A DNA stretch of 64,000 bases from Sorex araneus. Taxonomy: Eukaryota > Chordata > Mammalia > Eulipotyphla > Soricidae. The DNA lies in NCBI RefSeq assembly GCF_027595985.1, contig NC_073303.1, positions 326,739,679 to 326,803,678 on the forward strand. Reading direction: 5' to 3'. This document shows positions 32,276 through 43,998 of this stretch, piece by piece. The position numbers and the translations under genes were made by a program. Under the pieces are notes generated by a model that was given only the letters and a program-made list of their open reading frames with translations, was not told where the DNA came from and searched no databases. Numbering within the stretch: the first letter of the stretch is position 1; each line of letters begins with the position of its first letter.

Positions 32276-35249
32276 AGTTATGATATTTAAAAATAAATCT
32301 TGCCATCAGTAAATGTATAGGCATTTTGGAGATTTCAGAGAAGTAGATAAAGTGGATGAGGAGTGAGTTAGAATTGCACACTAAGGCCCCGGGAGATGGC
32401 CTTGCCACCAAGCTCAGGGAGAACAGTGCAGAACCTCATCAGACTGCCTTGCTGACGCTTTCAGCTCCATCAGTTCATTCTGGGAAATGTTCTTTAATTC
32501 CCGCCCCTTAGCTGGAAAATGTTAATAGCAACTCCTGGAAGCAGCACTACACTTTATAAACTGTGTTCAATTATTACTCAATTATTCAAAAATTCCTGTA
32601 CCCTCTACCAAGGAATATGATAGTGAGCACCTAAGTTTGCTTTTTTTTTTTTAAATAATCCAGAACAAAAAATGATGAATGGAAAAATAATGAATGGTCT
32701 TTGATTTGGGTTTTGTTTTCGTTTTGCCTTAAGGGAGGGTTGGCTGAGACTGTAGATAAGTTAATGTATATGTGCAGTCTTCTGTTTCATGCCTTGTCCT
32801 GCAAGCCAGCTAAGGAAATGTTTGAGTAGAGAGGAAAGCTGCTAAAATGACCTGCACATTAATCATCTCTAACAATGGAGGTGGGAAACTAGCATCTCCT
32901 CTCAATGTGTTCCAGAAGTGAATGCAATTTGTTCGTATGCTTGTATAGGTTTTGTTCTCTTTTATGGTTTATGCTTGACATTTGAAAGTATACAGTGATT
33001 TTTGTTTGACCTTTTTTACTTTAAAGAACTGTCAGTATCATGTATATCTGGTGACTATCACCTCTAAATAAATGTAAATTCTCAAAGGGTCTTAAGTGAC
33101 AGCAACAAACTGGCATTTGAAGTTTTCAGAATTCTCCCAGGCTTCCAGTTAAAGATATTTCACAGCTGGAGTTGTAAAGTCAATTTACTTCCAAATGCCA
33201 CATAGTACATATTATGCTTTTTTTTTAATAGCATATCAGATGTTGATAAAAAAAAATTGAAGGTCTCACAGTGCTTGTGGAGCTGTATGTGTAGTGTAAA
33301 AGCATGTGCTACATTTTCATCTTAACTGTGAAATGCTAAATTGTTCAAATGAGCTTCAGTAATATTTGTTTTATGGGGAGTTCACAAATGTCTCTGCTTT
33401 ACCTTTCTTGGAAGTTCATCATCACAGATAACCAAACAGTCCCTGGTGTGCGCTAATGCCAATCTAATGATGTCTATGAAACACAATGCTGTGATGTTTA
33501 CAGTGCAATATGAGAATGATATTCAGTGAATATCAGATACACAAACTTTGATAGGTCAGAGAGCAAACTGTTCAAGTCCTTAACAACTTCATTATTTGCT
33601 AGCTATCGATGTAAGAACTGCTTTCCTACTTATACATCCCTGATGAAAAAAATGCAGAAAATGATAATGATAATATCACCACAACTCACCCAAATTTCTG
33701 GAACCTTAATATGTGCACCCTGTGCAACAGTTCCCTGTTCTCTGGTCTCAGTTCTTCATCATTCTTCCTTCTACTGTGCCCTAAGGATGTTCAGATCTTA
33801 TCTTAGGGGATGTTTTGTCACTGAGTCTACCACCATTCTTTCACTCACTCATTGGACAGCTACTGTATACCATCTTCATCTCTGACCTTGTTTACAGTAC
33901 AATGCTGGTCCTATGAAGGCATCCAACCCTCTATGTTCACCATCAGGTCTGAAGGATAATCTGCAGTCTTCAAAAGGCTGCCTTGAGCCTGAAACCCCAC
34001 ATACTGAGGTTTCTATCCTTTTCCTGGCTCACAGAAAGAGAGGGTGGCATGGCCAGGAGTCTCAAAAGAGCCAAGATGCTTTCCCATCTCCAGTCCAGAG
34101 ACCAGCTCGTCCTACTCTAAACTATGAGCTGCCAGATAGCAGTCTCACCTGAAATAAGGTAGGTTCACTTAAGACTTTTGAAAGCTCAGTAAAAGTATCT
34201 TAGCAAGTTGTTTCTTTTCTACTGTAAACAGTACAACTGTGTTCACGTCTTAGAGGAAATATTCCAAGTACACTAAAAGGCCAGTGGCATATCACTGGAT
34301 TCTTCCAGCTTGTATGGCAACTTTACACCAATCAGAAAAAGCAAAAGGCCTTCCTATGACTGGAAAAATTAGAAACATGTGCCTTCTTGGGAGAAAATGA
34401 GCCTCATTAACAGAGAGTCAGGCTAACATCCTAAGGGCTGGCTTTCAACTCCCAGTTTCCCTCTGCTGGTACCTTTCACAGTATAAGAACGCACCCCCAT
34501 GTATAGCAGTCCTGGTTTTGTTTGTTTCATTTTAGCAGGAAAAGTAATTGCATGGATACAATGGGTTCTGAAAGTCTCCGCAGCTCATCAGCATCAGCGG
34601 GCCTCTTTTCCACACTCAACTCCATCTGCCAGCTCCCATGCAGACTCCAGGATGGCAGCATCAGCATCCTGGAGTCGGCCCTTTCTACCCATGCCCACTG
34701 ACAGCACTTGTAATCCCATGGTACCCCACCCTTGCTTCCGCTGAAGCCCTTAGCATATTCTACTGTAATAAGTTTTTGGACTTGCAGCATTATTTCACAT
34801 ATGTAAAAATCATCAGTTCTCCATGAGAACAAGAACCTTGTTTTCCTTAACTTTGGTCTTGTTATCCTCATGATGTAAGTTATCCTCACTTACAGCTGAT
34901 TATCTTGCTTCTTACATGAACAAACAGAATAAATTAGAACAGAACTGCAGATTCTGTCCCAGACTCCCTCACCCACATGCGCACGCATCTATGTACTCTG
35001 TCTTCTCTCCAATTAGCTGACAAATTGGCCATGTGCTTACCTGTGGCCATAAATCAACTCGAGATCTTCCATTGCAGTGAGTCATAGGTTTTCCCCTCTT
35101 TTTCCCTCTTCTGACTTCATCTTCTCCTGCTCCCCACTGATCACGGCAGCCACTTTACTTCCAGGTTGTAGCTCGAGCGACATGAGCCTCTGGATCTTTG
35201 GTACTTGCTCAAACCTCTTCCTTTGGATATTATTTATTTATCTTATTCA
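32276..35249. other. Repeat-poor stretch, about 3 kb
   Basis: The longest part of the window where I recognise no SINE or L1 sequence. ORFs at 33526-33885 and 34527-34889 have no recognisable domain. It could hold conserved non-coding sequence; that cannot be judged without alignment. Confidence 0.5.
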
Positions 35250-35262
35250 CATTTATGCCTTT

Positions 35263-35431
35263 TTTTTGCTTTTTTGGGTCACACCCAGCGATGCACAGGG
35301 GTTACTCCTGGATTTGCACTCAGGAATTACTCTTGGCAGTGCTTGGGGGACCATATGGGATGCCGGGGATTGAACCCGGGTCGGCCACGTGCAAGGCAAA
35401 CGCCCTACCCACTGTGCTATCGCTCTGGCCC
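35263..35431 (-). mobile_element. SOR-type SINE, young, with TSD
   Basis: Complete reverse SOR with well kept A and B box equivalents. The perfect 13-bp target duplication 'catttatgccttt' is at 35250-35262 and 35432-35444. Confidence 0.97.
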
Positions 35432-35444
35432 CATTTATGCCTTT

Positions 35445-35984
35445 ATTAAAGAGAAATTCCTGGACATTCTAGACAAGATTGGGCACATTCAGTGTAGTAT
35501 GGTCATAGATTTCCCAACATTCTAAATAAAATAACCTCCCTCCATCTCTTTGTCCCATCTTTCTGCCTTCGCCTTCCCCCTTATTTATTTGCATCAGATA
35601 CTTGCTTCCTTATAGTCTGGCTCTCCCTAGGATAATGTAAATTAAATGCCAGGGTGACAAGGGTTTTCACTATTATTCACCTGCTCTTGGATTAGTTCAT
35701 GGAACATGGAATACATTAGATGCTCTTTTAAGTATTTGCCAAAAGAAGGGGAAAAAACCCAGTTCTTGTTGAATACTGTATTCACTTTATCAGTCTATTG
35801 ACATTTGGTACATGCCAGGGAATTCTGGATAAAGTACTCAGGACAATAGCTCAGGGGAAGATTTTAGACAGTCAGGATAGTTTTTTTTTGAGCTTTCAGA
35901 CTTTTAATGACTTACCATTTCACATAAATAAAAGCAAGCACTATTATTGTGACCTCAGTGGTGGAAGTGATCTGTTCCTTTTTT
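35445..35984. other. No recognised feature
   Basis: Nothing supported except a poly(T) of ten at 35881. Confidence 0.5.
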
Positions 35985-36021
35985 TAAAATTTTTTTATTA
36001 ATTCACTGTGAGGTACAGTGA

Positions 36022-36171
36022 CAAAAATCTCATGTTTGAACTTTGATCTAACACTTATCCCTTCCACCACCAAAAAATCTCATGTTTGAACTTTGACCTA
36101 ACAATCATCTCTTTCACCACCAAAAATCTCATGTTTGAACTTTGATCTAAAACTCATCCCTTCCACCACCA
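36022..36171. repeat. Tandem triplication, 49-50 bp unit
   Basis: 'aaatctcatgtttgaacttt' recurs at about 36025, 36075 and 36124, each followed by a 'ctaac...tccaccacc'-like end. The unit is the L1 tail just inside the 3' end. Confidence 0.95.
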
Positions 36172-36448
36172 AAATCCCCAGATTCCCCCACCCCACCCCA
36201 TTCCACAAGTCCCCCTGCCGGTATGGCAGACCATTTGCAAAGTATTCTTTCTCTACTTTAGTTACATTTGCTATTTCAAGACCAGTCATACCAGACCTAA
36301 TACCTGCCAAAAATGCAATGTTAGACAATGTGTTTTGTCTTGCTTGTTATGGGTATAATATAATATCACGGCCGTGCGCTCAAGGAATTTAAGATTTTAA
36401 TAAATCTTAAATTTATTAAGATTTGAAGGTCTGAAGAAATCACTGTAA

Positions 36449-36830
36449 CAAGTTGCTCAGGTTGGAGATTTATCTGTGTGTCTCTAGATCATGGCCACAT
36501 GAGAGCTTAAGTAGACGGTGGGCGGATGTGACATCATCTCAGCGTCCCATGGGTGTGGGAGTAAGGACAGCCCACTCCTCCCCTGTCCCAAGAGACTTGG
36601 TATTTGCCATCTTGCCACCGCCGAGAACTCATACCTGGCATTTCTCGCTGGCTTCTAGAAAATGGCAAGCCCTGGGGCTCTTAGAGGGCAGGTGGAGGGA
36701 TAGCACCCACCCCCGTCTGGAGCAGCCCAGTGGAGAAGGCCTTTTGCAAAGTCCAGGGCCATCTCTGCTGCAAGTTGCTCAGGTCTGAGATTCATCTGTG
36801 TGTCTGAATCATGGCCACATGAAAGCTCCA
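36449..36830. repeat. Tandem repeat, 322-bp unit x about 1.2
   Basis: 'caagttgctcagg' to 'catggccacatga.agct' is at 36449-36510 and again at 36771-36828, with a few differences. Confidence 0.9.
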
Positions 36831-37324
36831 GTCAGGATTTTTTAAACTTTATGTTTCTCAGTTGATACATTTCCTGCATGTCTTTCTTTAATGGGCTGAG
36901 CACTGATGTCAGGGGATGGATATGCAGTGCTGATTAGGAAATGGGCAGGAAGAAGAATGTAGTACACACAGATGCACCATGTGACATTGGTTTGGCCCCG
37001 TGCAAGGGTTGTTCCTAAATATGTATTAAAACCCAGCTCAGATTTCTCACGCACTTACCTCAACTCCTGGCTGGCTTTCTTTTTATTCCATGCTTAGTGA
37101 CAGGGTCATATTCAACAGCCTCCAGCTGAGTTTTTGTAAGCAAAGATGACGGGAAACATCTGAACAAAGATCACTGACATGGAAAGTAGCTAACTGCATC
37201 TCACTGCTGATGGAATGAATGGTCACAGTGACCAGAGGAGATAGACCCCATGTTTGTGGCATAGAAGACCTCATTGCCTCTCAGTTACTCAAAGGACCAC
37301 AGGTGCCTTCAAAAAGCTTAACAA
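36831..37324. other. No recognised feature
   Basis: Nothing supported. Confidence 0.5.
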
Positions 37325-37450
37325 AATGGGTAGCAGATAGATGGCACAAGGGTTGTACGCAGCCTACCCTAACTTAGCATAGCTGATAGTCCCCTGAGAA
37401 CCATGCATCATCCTGGTGGCACCTAGAAACAGTGGCCTGAGCATCACCCA
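37325..37450 (+). mobile_element. Possible old tRNA-headed SINE
   Basis: 'agcagatagatggcacaagg', 'acgcagcctaccctaactta', 'tgatagtcccctgagaacc' follow the SOR order but are very degraded. Confidence 0.4.
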
Positions 37451-38164
37451 CATTAGAGGACTGGAACATTGAACTATCCTGCCCTGTTGGCTGAGTGTCA
37501 TCAGGAGTGACCTCAGGGCTTCCCTTTAACACAACATGAGAGCCAACCCCCCACCAAAACACAATAATAACAGAAATAATTTCATCCCTAAAGCTTCATA
37601 ATCCTCAGTGTTTATTAGCTGAGGCAGGGGAGTTGATGCAGAGGAGAAGGATTACATTAAACTAGCAAAACTATTTGGCAGACTTACCCTACATATGAGT
37701 TAAATTTTTTTTTGGATAGAATTTTCGTTCTTTCTTTTTTTAAACATCAACAAAAAAAATTCCCTAGCGCTTGTAGTTGGTTTCACTTACACATCTCTGT
37801 TCTCAATTACCATCTGAGTTTCTTAGTCACACTGAACTGCCGCTGGAAAGGAGTTTGAAGCCTTTCTACCCAAACCTTGTAGCACATAAGAGAAGGTAAC
37901 AGAAGGTGAGGAGGTGAAGCTACTTGTCTTCCGGTGCTAACAGAATGCTGGGCCTGGTGCTGGAAACCTCTTTTTGATTCATTAGCCCATCAGCCACTCC
38001 AGAAAGGAAGACACACAGAGACAGGATCACTCAGTGTCTTTGCAGCAAAGTCCACATCTGCTCCTCACCAACTCAGACCCTGCCTCGAGCCTAATACCCG
38101 TGGTCCTGATCAGGCACTCTTTTTTCCTGGCTATTGTGCAGTTACAAAGCTTTGATTCCTGCTT
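37451..38164. other. No recognised feature
   Basis: Nothing supported; a 73-codon ORF at 37934-38155 has no motif. Confidence 0.45.
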
Positions 38165-38325
38165 CTCCAAACTCCAAATTGGAATAATAACTTCCTAATT
38201 TAGTTTCCTCTTTTGAAATGTGAGGGTGAACACTACTAACCTTGTAGGGTGGCTGTAACATCCACAGAAACGAAGAGAGTTTCCTATAAACTTGTAGATA
38301 AATACCAAGTAGCTACTCCCTCCCC
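38165..38325 (+). mobile_element. Probable MIR
   Basis: 'tttagtttcctcttttgaaa', 'gtgagggtgaacactactaa', 'ccttgtagggtggctgtaac' fit the MIR core and 3' region. Confidence 0.6.
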
Positions 38326-38727
38326 CAGGAAACACCATTTCTGCATTGTCTTGCCTTCAGCGTTCATTAAGTAGGAAATGACTCCGATAAAAGAACCAAC
38401 AGCCCTGCATGACCTTGAGCAAGGTGCAAATAAGTGATAAAGCGAAATGTGTTCAAATAGTCAGCAACTGCTTGTACCCGTTAGTAGAAAGTGTTGGCAC
38501 TTAGTCTAAAGTCTTAAAGCTGCTCAGAGTTGTAGGTGAGACCCAGAGTTTCTCAAAGGAGCCCTGGGAGGCCAAATCCATCTTGGAATTTTCTTGCCCT
38601 TCAGTATCCCTGGAGACAAACAGTGTCTTGGCATCTCTCCTCTACACTCCCATTGTATTGCCCAGTCATTGCCTCATAGGGATGGAGGAAGTTGTTGGAG
38701 ATATTGCAGTAAGTATACAAGGTGGCT
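38326..38727. other. No recognised feature
   Basis: Nothing supported. Confidence 0.45.
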
Positions 38728-39183
38728 GGACAGTTAGGGTTCTCTTATGAATAATATAAATTATAGAAGTAAAATAAAGAACTGGTTCATGGTTCATGCA
38801 ATCGTGGAAACTGAGAAATGCCAGGACTTGCAGCTGGCTGGTAAACGCAGGAGAGTCAGAGGTGCTGTTCTAATCTAAAAACCAGCAAGCTTGGAACTTA
38901 GAAGAGTTGATGTTTTATTTTGAGTTTGAAGGCCAGGATGACGCAGCTCAAACAGTAAATCAGGAGGACTTTCCCCTCACTCAGTCTTATAGATCTTTTA
39001 GGTCTTCAATTGATTTGATGAGGCCCACCAACTTCCAGAAGGGCAATGTCCTTTACACAGTCTACTAATTTAAATGTTTCTCATCCAGAAAGACACTAAC
39101 AAACACATCCGGAATGATGTTTGACTGAATGTCAGGGCATTAGGTGGCCCACTTCAGTTAACACTTGAAATTAATTATTACAC
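38728..39183 (+). mobile_element. Ancient mammalian interspersed repeat, family not named
   Basis: 'gttagggttctcttatgaat', 'ggttcatgcaatcgtggaaa', 'caattgatttgatgaggccc', 'tctcatccagaaagacacta', 'cttcagttaacacttgaaat' follow, in order, a repeat common in mammalian introns. I recognise the sequence but not its family name with certainty. Confidence 0.65.
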
Positions 39184-39296
39184 AGCAAGATTACATTTCA
39201 ATGAAAGCTAAACACTCCCATCAGGGTTTTGTGGTTCTATATATTTTGGGCTTTCCATTGTCTTTGACTAAGCTTATTTATAACTCAGCCAATTAT

Positions 39297-39620
39297 TGCT
39301 TGACTCTTAGGCCACACCCAGCGATGTTTGGGTCTTTGAGGGTCACACTCAGAAGTACTTGGGGCACCATTCAACTCAGAGTTTCTGCGTGCAAAGCATG
39401 TGCTCTTGGGACTGGAGCAATAATAGCACAGCAGGTAGGGCATTTGCCTTGCATGCGGCCGACCTGGGTTCAATTTCCAGCATCCCATATGGTCCCCTGA
39501 GCACTGCCAGGGGTGATTCCTGAGTGCAGAGCCAGGAGTAACCCCTGTGCATCACCAGGTGTGACCCAAAAAGAAAAAAAAAAGCATGTGCTCTTGCCCA
39601 TGGAGCTCTCTCCCTGGTGT
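39297..39620 (-). mobile_element. Old SOR-type SINE split by a younger one
   Basis: The tail half is 39297-39392 ('ggccacacccagcgatgttt ... gcgtgcaaagcatgtgctct'). The head remnant is 39597-39620. The gap is the insertion at 39409-39580 plus its target duplication. Confidence 0.8.
39409..39580 (+). mobile_element. SOR-type SINE, young, nested, with 16-bp TSD
   Basis: Complete plus-strand copy with A-tail. The target duplication 'aaagcatgtgctcttg' is perfect at 39393-39408 and 39581-39596, inside an older opposite-strand SINE. Confidence 0.97.
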
Positions 39621-40149
39621 CTGTAAATTATTAAAACAAAAAGCTGGTAGTAATTTCAATGATTTTATCAATAAAAAATGATGCAAGTGAATTTTTGTTT
39701 CACGTGGAGATGAGATGATTTCCATACCTGTAGAAGAGATCAGTTTTACCTTTAGGCAGCAGATTTATTTCTACATGCCAAATTGCCCACATGTTTTTTG
39801 GATCGTTGTAGAGGTTTTGACATTTTAATGATTCCTTCATAAAAAGTGAAATAAAATCTAGGACATTGTTCATAAAATATCTTTAAGATAGTCGTGATCT
39901 TGCCTTTTAAAATTATTTTCCTAGGCAAGGGACTAGTCAGTATTGAATGTTAACAACCCCCTGCTCTTAGATTACAGAACTCTGATTACCACAAATGTGG
40001 GGAAGGGGAACGAAGAGGCAGACTTGAAGTGACATAAGACACTCTGGACACTCCGGTGCTAGTTAAGCTCAGTAATTTGTATATTAAAAACAGAAATGTT
40101 AGCATGACTCTAAGCTATGTGACCTAAGCAGTATCAAAAATCTTCTATG
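39621..40149. other. No recognised feature
   Basis: AT-rich; nothing supported. Confidence 0.5.
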
Positions 40150-40215
40150 TTGGGGATGTGACCAAGTGTTAGAACTCACTCTTCATATGTGAGGCCATGC
40201 TTTCAACCCCTGATA
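40150..40215 (+). mobile_element. tRNA-like SINE head remnant
   Basis: 'gttagaactcactcttcata', 'tgtgaggccatgctttcaac' then 'ccctgatat' has tRNA-SINE head spacing. It is cut by the next SINE. Confidence 0.45.
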
Positions 40216-40322
40216 TGTCACTGTCACTCATCGTTGCTCATCGATTTGCTCAAGCGGGCACCAGTAACATCTCCATTTTGAGACTTGTTACTGTTTTTGG
40301 CATATTGAATACACCACGGGTA
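40216..40322 (-). mobile_element. Type-1 SINE, 5'-truncated
   Basis: 'gtcactgtcactcatcgttg', 'gctcatcgatttgctcaagc', 'gttactgtttttggcatatt', stopping at 'caccacgggta'. The head half is missing. Confidence 0.92.
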
Positions 40323-40626
40323 ATAGAAAATATTAAATGAATATAATAATGTTTAACTTTTACTTATTTTCTTCAACATACTAGGAATTGTAAGCATTCT
40401 TACATATCTCTACTTACTTAATCCTTACAGTAACTATGAAGGATGTACATTTCTAGAGAGATGGACCTATCTATATACCTATATCTTTATTTATATCTAG
40501 ATATAGATATACGTGCTCCCTGGAAACTCATTATTCCCTGCCTTCATTCAGACCTGCAACTCAAGTAAAGCACCTCACCTGTCTATAAAGGGAACAGATA
40601 AGCAAAGCATGTCCAAGCAGGCAAAT

Positions 40627-40742
40627 GAGGGTTGGCTCAGTGGCTTAGGCATGTGGCTTGAATATAAGACACTGTGAGCTTGATCCCAGGGCTGTGACCA
40701 ATTTCTGGCCGCACCAAAATCAGATGTGTGCAAGCACAATAA
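40627..40742 (+). mobile_element. Old tRNA-headed SINE
   Basis: 'ggttggctcagtggcttagg' (A-box-like) and 'gtgagcttgatcccag' (B-box-like), then 'ctggccgcaccaaaa'. It is either a degraded SOR or an older relative. Confidence 0.55.
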
Positions 40743-40819
40743 AATGTGGGACTTCCTACGTTCCCAAGGCACTATAACTACAAGATGTGCAAGTGTCACA
40801 ACCAGATCATATACATGCA

Positions 40820-40880
40820 CAAGTGTGTGTGTATTTGTGTATGTGTGTTGTGTGTGTATGTGTGTGTGTATGTGTCAATA
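40820..40880. repeat. (TG)n microsatellite, interrupted
   Basis: About 55 bases of TG dinucleotides with TA and TT breaks. Confidence 0.95.
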
Positions 40881-43874
40881 CCAGTCACGCGGCAACATCA
40901 ACAGAGGAAGGGCTGGAGTGCAGAGGGAGGAACATCTGAGCACCCTGTGTTCCTTGATGCATCTTGGGCTGGAGAAGCCCAAGGTGAAAGAAGAAGCATC
41001 TGGAAGCCAGTGTGTCCCCTGCAGCCTCCCCAGTGCTTGCAGAGCTCCCCTCACCTGGATAGCGATATGAGAAAGACTCCATACATTCAGACTCAGCCCA
41101 TCACTGTTCACGGTGAGTCCCTGGGAAGGACAGAGAGATGGTCCTCTCCACCGGGGAAGACCACAGAACTTGAGGAGGGAAAGCCAGTGTCTAGTGGCAA
41201 CAGGAGTCTTGCAGAACAGGACCCCCAGGTACCTGGAAGCCAGCCCTGAGATTGCCCCCAAATGCTTTGTGGTGGAACAGCAGAAGGAAACAAGGCCCAC
41301 TGAGACAGATCAAGAGAGGTCCTGAAGGAACAGAAGCACCAAATTCTGTATTTTAACAGCAATTTGTTCCTGCCTTTTGAATAAGAGTTCTTCATTTACA
41401 TTTCCACCATCACACAGCCGCACTGGTTATGGGAATAAATGGAATTCAGTTTATTAGGAAGATCTCTTCTGATTAGACCATCAGAGCTCAAACAATGCAA
41501 AACTCGAGCCCCTATAAGCACACATGAGGATTTTAGATTCAGAACTTCAGCTTCTAAGTAGGTAAAGCTGAAGCTGTTTTGGGATCCCAGTTTAATAGGG
41601 AAACACTCCAGGAAGTGAAAAGAGGGTCCCCACTGGCTGCTAACTACATGTGAAAGTGGAGTTACACTTAAGTTCATAGCCCAGACTGTGCCATTTACCA
41701 TCTGGACAATTTTTTCATAGACTTTCTATTTGAAAGGAAGGTAAAATAGTATTTTACCCTTAGGGTTGTACCTATATCAGTGTTAGTTACCCTTTGATAA
41801 GTATTTGATTCTTCAATGGATTTGTTGAGCACTGATAATATTGGGGCAGAGAAATGATCTGTATCTATGAGTCATATGGGAATGAAGGGCCCTGTGGGAA
41901 TGGAGGAAACCTGATTAGCTTAAAGGCATTTATATTCAAAATTTAGACAGAAAACACTAGGGCACAATTACTAATGCTACAGAATGCTGTAGGGCATATT
42001 TTGCTTATAAGCAAAGTTATAAGAAAGCATAATTATATTTTAGAAAATACATTTCTTTAGCTAACATTTTATTTTTTAATATTTTGAATTTTATTAATAT
42101 TTTAAAAATTTTAAACATCATGATTTATAATACTATTAATGATAGGGCTTCATACACACAAGGTTCCAACAGCACAGCCCCTTAACTCTCTTCATCATTT
42201 GGGGGTCACATCCAGCTTCTCTTCCTGACTTCCAACCTACCCATGGCCATAGTATGGGGGTTCTTCTCTTCTAATGTCTGTTGTTAACCCTTGGTTCACT
42301 TACAATTACAATACTTATATTTCTGATTGCCAAAACCCACAGTTGAACATATATGTAGGATCTGTCTTCTCAATATAGAAGAGCATGATTCAAGACTATC
42401 TACCCAGCTGGAGAAGTTCCATTTATTGCCATAAAATACATCAAATCTGATGCACCAAATTTAGGTCCTTCAACAAGAATACAGCAATCATAAACTTAAA
42501 GCTTTATGAATCATATGCTTAAAACTTTATATATGTTTAAGAATTTATGACTCAGGAGTTCAAGTATGTATTATGAAATGACAGGGATAGAGGTTCTGGC
42601 TATACATATTTTCACTGAAAATTATGTCAACTGATGCCAAAATGTTGATTTCTAAACAATATCACTTAAAATAAAGATCTCTTCCTTGATATGGGCATAT
42701 ACATAACAAATGTATGGTAGATAAGATAGGGAATGAAACGAGTATATTATCTTTGAAGGATGTTTCAATTCCCACAGGATATAATGGAAATTCCTGACAC
42801 TTCTAGGGAAAGAGATAAAACAATGTGTTCTCTACTTTGATGGATAGGATGCTAATGTTTTTTCTTCCCGAACACACATCCCTTAGGAAACAGAAGCACA
42901 CAGTAATTGGTTGAAATTTTAACTAAGTAGCTGCCCCCCACTCCAGGCATATGCAGTTCTGCAAGGTCAGTTTTGTTTTGGTTACCTATTTGCGAGGAAA
43001 TGTACTTTCCTGAAGATAGGAGTTTAAACGGATTTAAAAACTCTCTTTAGTTGCTCCAAAGCTGTGTTTACTTGCTCATCTGTTTGTATATACAGACATC
43101 CACACACAGGGGGTGGAGAATTATGAGCTACCATGGACACTAAGAAATTATAAAAAGTACACAATACTAGGCTCCCAGTATATATTAGATAAACAAGTCA
43201 AAGAAGCTCCGGTATGTAAATTGCCTGGCAAGCAAACCACAAGTAGCAACATCTGGGATAGCAAGACTGGCGTTCTCATAGAGGGCAGGGACTTCTTTGA
43301 TTTCATTTCTGTTTGTGGAACATCTACTAAATAGACTACCACCACGTAAGTCACCCAAGCCCTGGTCCTTCACATGATACATCAGCCTTTTCCATCTCTT
43401 GCCTCCTTCCTTGGCCCAGACAGCTTTGGTTGACCATGAGCAACTGGACTTCTCCAAGGTGCAGGGGGATGTTCTGTTTCTCATACCATGCACTTATGAA
43501 GCAGCCAGAGCTGAGAAGCACTCAGAATCAGGAATTGAGCACCTTACTGGCATTAAGAAAATATAAGCCAAGAGAACTAGAGAGCTTCCTCAGTAACTCT
43601 CCAAGACTTATTCGCTGTCGAAGCACGAGGGCAAACAGAGATCTGTAAACTTAAAGGTGTTAGGCTGAAAAAAGAATTACACCAAGCAAGATCAGGTTAT
43701 GCATTGATAACATCACCCACTTATCATGTCACACATGTGTACATGTAGATATATATGTATTAATCTATATTTACAGTACAAACAATTCTTTATAAGAAAG
43801 ACATTAGTCAATGGTCTTTTCTTTCAGTTGAAACAACTTAAACTTTCAGCTTAAAAAAATAAAAATATTAAGTG
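40881..43874. other. Long stretch, mostly unrecognised
   Basis: The 40900-41330 part is GC-richer and open in two frames (167 codons plus, 141 minus), but the plus frame runs through the TG repeat and shows no domain. A possible L2 remnant lies at about 43245-43330 ('catagagggcagggacttct'). 42060-42130 is very AT-rich. Confidence 0.45.
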
Positions 43875-43998
43875 TCAGATAGTTAAACTAGTTGATGTGG
43901 CCCAGGGTTTGATGCCCAGCATCACAAAGCACTGCATGGAGCAACCCATGAGCACTGAGCCGAGAGCAGTTTTTGAGTACCAGTTGTGGTAAAAAAAT
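43875..43998 (+). mobile_element. SOR-type SINE, degraded
   Basis: 'cagggtttgatgcccagcat', 'caacccatgagcactgagcc', 'accagttgtggtaaaaaaat'. Confidence 0.65.

Larger units (their letters stand above)
35985..36830 (-). mobile_element. ORF-less L1-tailed element with tandem 322-bp units
   Basis: Minus-strand order: a partial unit (36830-36771), a full GC-rich unit of about 322 bp (36770-36449), an AT-rich hairpin segment (36389-36424), and an L1-like 3' tail with a triplicated 50-bp block, ending at an A-rich stretch. The full unit carries AAGATGGC (minus, 36606-36613) and 'ccattttctag', both also in the element at 26 kb. The 'ccatgatc.agaga' block is shared with the element at 21 kb. No ORF1 or ORF2. 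The target duplication is not clear. Confidence 0.75.

Noticed and set aside
36022-36171. CRISPR-like array
   Set aside because: Three contiguous copies without spacers, in mammalian retroelement sequence.
36453-36788. 111-codon ORF in GC-rich DNA
   Set aside because: It spans the tandem GC-rich unit of an ORF-less retroelement; openness follows from composition.
40746-41249. 167-codon plus ORF
   Set aside because: Runs through a SINE remnant and a TG microsatellite; the opposite strand is also open; no domain recognised.
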